Shown one piece after another: positions 62,801-64,000 of a stretch of DNA of 64,000 nt (positions are counted from its first letter, which is position 1; each line of letters begins with the position of its first letter). The position numbers were made by a program, and so were the translations under genes. Origin of the DNA: Laccaria trichodermophora (Eukaryota; Basidiomycota; Agaricomycetes; Agaricales; Hydnangiaceae); assembly GCA_018417955.1 (NCBI GenBank), contig JACTVC010000012.1:1364001-1428000 (forward strand), in the 5' to 3' direction. The notes beneath the pieces are model-generated. The model did no database searches and had not been told where the DNA came from. It saw only the letters and a list, made by a program, of their open reading frames with translations.

Positions 62801-64000
62801 AAATACTGTGAGCTGAATTCAAGACTCAAGTAAAGTGGCAAGTCGTACCTCTGCATTGAACGAGGACTTCATCACTCTCATCCAATCCAAATCCTCATAC
62901 ATCGGAGCCATTGTTACCAAACAATCGAGAGGATTCTTAGGGTGTACGGCCAGATATTTGCAAGCCCTTCTTGCGTCCTCCGGATCAGCGAAAGTGACGA
63001 AAGCGGTGGAAACAGGATCAAAGTCAGTGGCAGCTTTTGAGCGGTTCTCAGTAATCATTGATGTCAGGAGGTTGAGTTTCGCGGTGTAGTAATCGATTGC
63101 AGGAACAGTTTTGCCATGAAATAAATGACTGAGGTTGATGAGTGGTTGATATGCATCAAGGCTGCTCCTTGGAAGAGACAGTAGGGCGTCCCATACTGTC
63201 TCCTCGTGTCCCAAAGGCCTCTTCGTAGAGAATTTCGGCGGGTATAACTGATTCGTGTTCTGCCGAAACGCATCAGAGTCCCCAGAATCTTCTGATCCTT
63301 GAGGCCGAAGTATCTGAAAGGCCCGTCTTGAAGTTCTACGTATGGCTTTTTTGGATCGATGACTTAAAGGATGTTGTAAATCAAAAGCCTCCACATATGG
63401 TCCGAGGACCTCAAAAAGTTGGTTCATTCGTTCCTCTTCATCAAGTGTCCCTTCTTGCAGCCCTCCAAGTTCCGCGTCGATTGCGACGGACTTTCTCTCC
63501 TTTCTAGCAAGCTCAGCCCTCTTAGATACACTTTGGGGAATAGATCTATTGTTAGCCCTCCGCTCCATTGCCATCTTCACGGCGAGTAGCGTCTTGTTTG
63601 TGAGCTTTATGTGAGCAGTTTCGAGGAGGCGAAGAGTCTCTTCGCGACGCTCCAAAAGAGAGGCAAGTTCGGTCATCTTGCGAACAATGACGACCCGCTC
63701 AATGTCGGGCATTTGAAGATTATTTTCAGGGGTAGACGTGCTTTTCCTTGACAAGTGCCCGTCATCGGGGTTACCCTCTTTCGCGGAATGGAGGGAAAGA
63801 GGATTAGCTGGAAGATGGGCAGGGAGCCTTTTCGCGCGATTGAAGAGAAAAGCAAGCGACTTGTTGAGAAATCCGGGATGGGTAGATGCAGTCAATCCCA
63901 TAGAGGGCTTTTCAACCTTGCGGCACATCCAGAACTCGAAGTACTCTTTCAATTCTTTCTCATTCCTCAGCTGTTGCGGAACGTTAGAAACCATGATAGT
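59835..64000 (-). CDS. CSC1/OSCA/TMEM63-type cation channel, 5' end beyond the window
   Basis: Osmo- or mechanosensitive calcium-permeable channel family (DUF221/RSN1_7TM). At the right edge the frame is open through the window end. It reads MVSNVPQQLRNEKELKEYFE, the start of the cytosolic PHM7 loop, so the first helices lie outside. The loop continues (FNRAKRLPAHLP, STAFVTFADPEDARRACKYL). Membrane exons follow: VWAFTLFWLFPVSLLVGLVS, then VIQSFIPTLLVALLALLIPL, then YYKFLIVNVLVFFCVGTAVL, FPTAGPFYVGW and LNPFVLPFGTLYFF. The last exon, about 420 codons from about 61250, is a long hydrophilic cytoplasmic tail (MTRMCRAQFEADDIAEAAV onward) ending EESPGDEPGSK with the stop at 59837-59835. A coiled-coil stretch (MTELASLLERREETLRLLET) lies in the loop. 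Confidence 0.88.

Overview
The window is nuclear DNA of a filamentous basidiomycete, most likely a mushroom-forming Agaricomycete. Genes are packed at about one per 1.8 kb and are cut by many 43-65 base GT-AG introns. Neighbouring promoters are often shared head to head, and several families typical of Agaricomycetes are present: a DUF6534 membrane protein, a wax-synthase-like acyltransferase, a mushroom-type secreted protein and F-box/LRR proteins. I saw no rRNA genes, CRISPR arrays, intact transposons or bacterial-style operons. Exon joins were worked out by hand from splice sites and protein continuity. Where I give a protein length, the exon lengths sum to a multiple of three.

Layout. 1-6.5 kb: end of an unrecognised gene, a zinc-finger orphan, a delta-12 fatty acid desaturase, an intron-containing tRNA-Asp-like locus, a small secreted cysteine-rich protein and a damaged TFIIIC-like gene. 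6.7-17.7 kb: MDR oxidoreductase, CDC123, ERG26 divergent from a borealin-like protein, and POP1 divergent from a mitochondrial coiled-coil protein. 18.5-24.7 kb: two-module secreted protein, DUF6534 protein, CCT8. 25-37 kb, all on the minus strand: a PLK4-like polo kinase with degraded catalytic motifs, SDH1, ATG26 sterol glucosyltransferase and DAHP synthase. 37.5-45.5 kb: TIM9, a G-patch protein, an F-box/LRR protein, and a PQ-loop transporter divergent from prohibitin-2. 45.5-54.2 kb: MSH5, a mitochondrial phosphate carrier and two tandem alpha-beta barrel genes with matching exon structure. 54.8-64 kb: a Dia2/Pof3-type TPR-F-box-LRR protein divergent from a Ctk2-type cyclin, a wax synthase, and a CSC1/OSCA channel running off the right edge.

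Most genes are housekeeping: mitochondria (SDH1, PHB2, TIM9, phosphate carrier), protein biogenesis (CCT8, CDC123, POP1), chromosome biology (borealin-like, MSH5, Dia2-like, PLK4-like), and sterol or lipid metabolism (desaturase, ERG26, ATG26, wax synthase). They do not form a biosynthetic cluster. I found no clear new multi-gene system. The observations most worth following up are the polo kinase with HRN and DFK motifs, a phase-consistent 20-base intron in DAHP synthase, the palindrome TCACGTGA recurring in divergent promoters, and the tandem barrel genes whose matching intron is GT-AG in one copy and GC-AG in the other.
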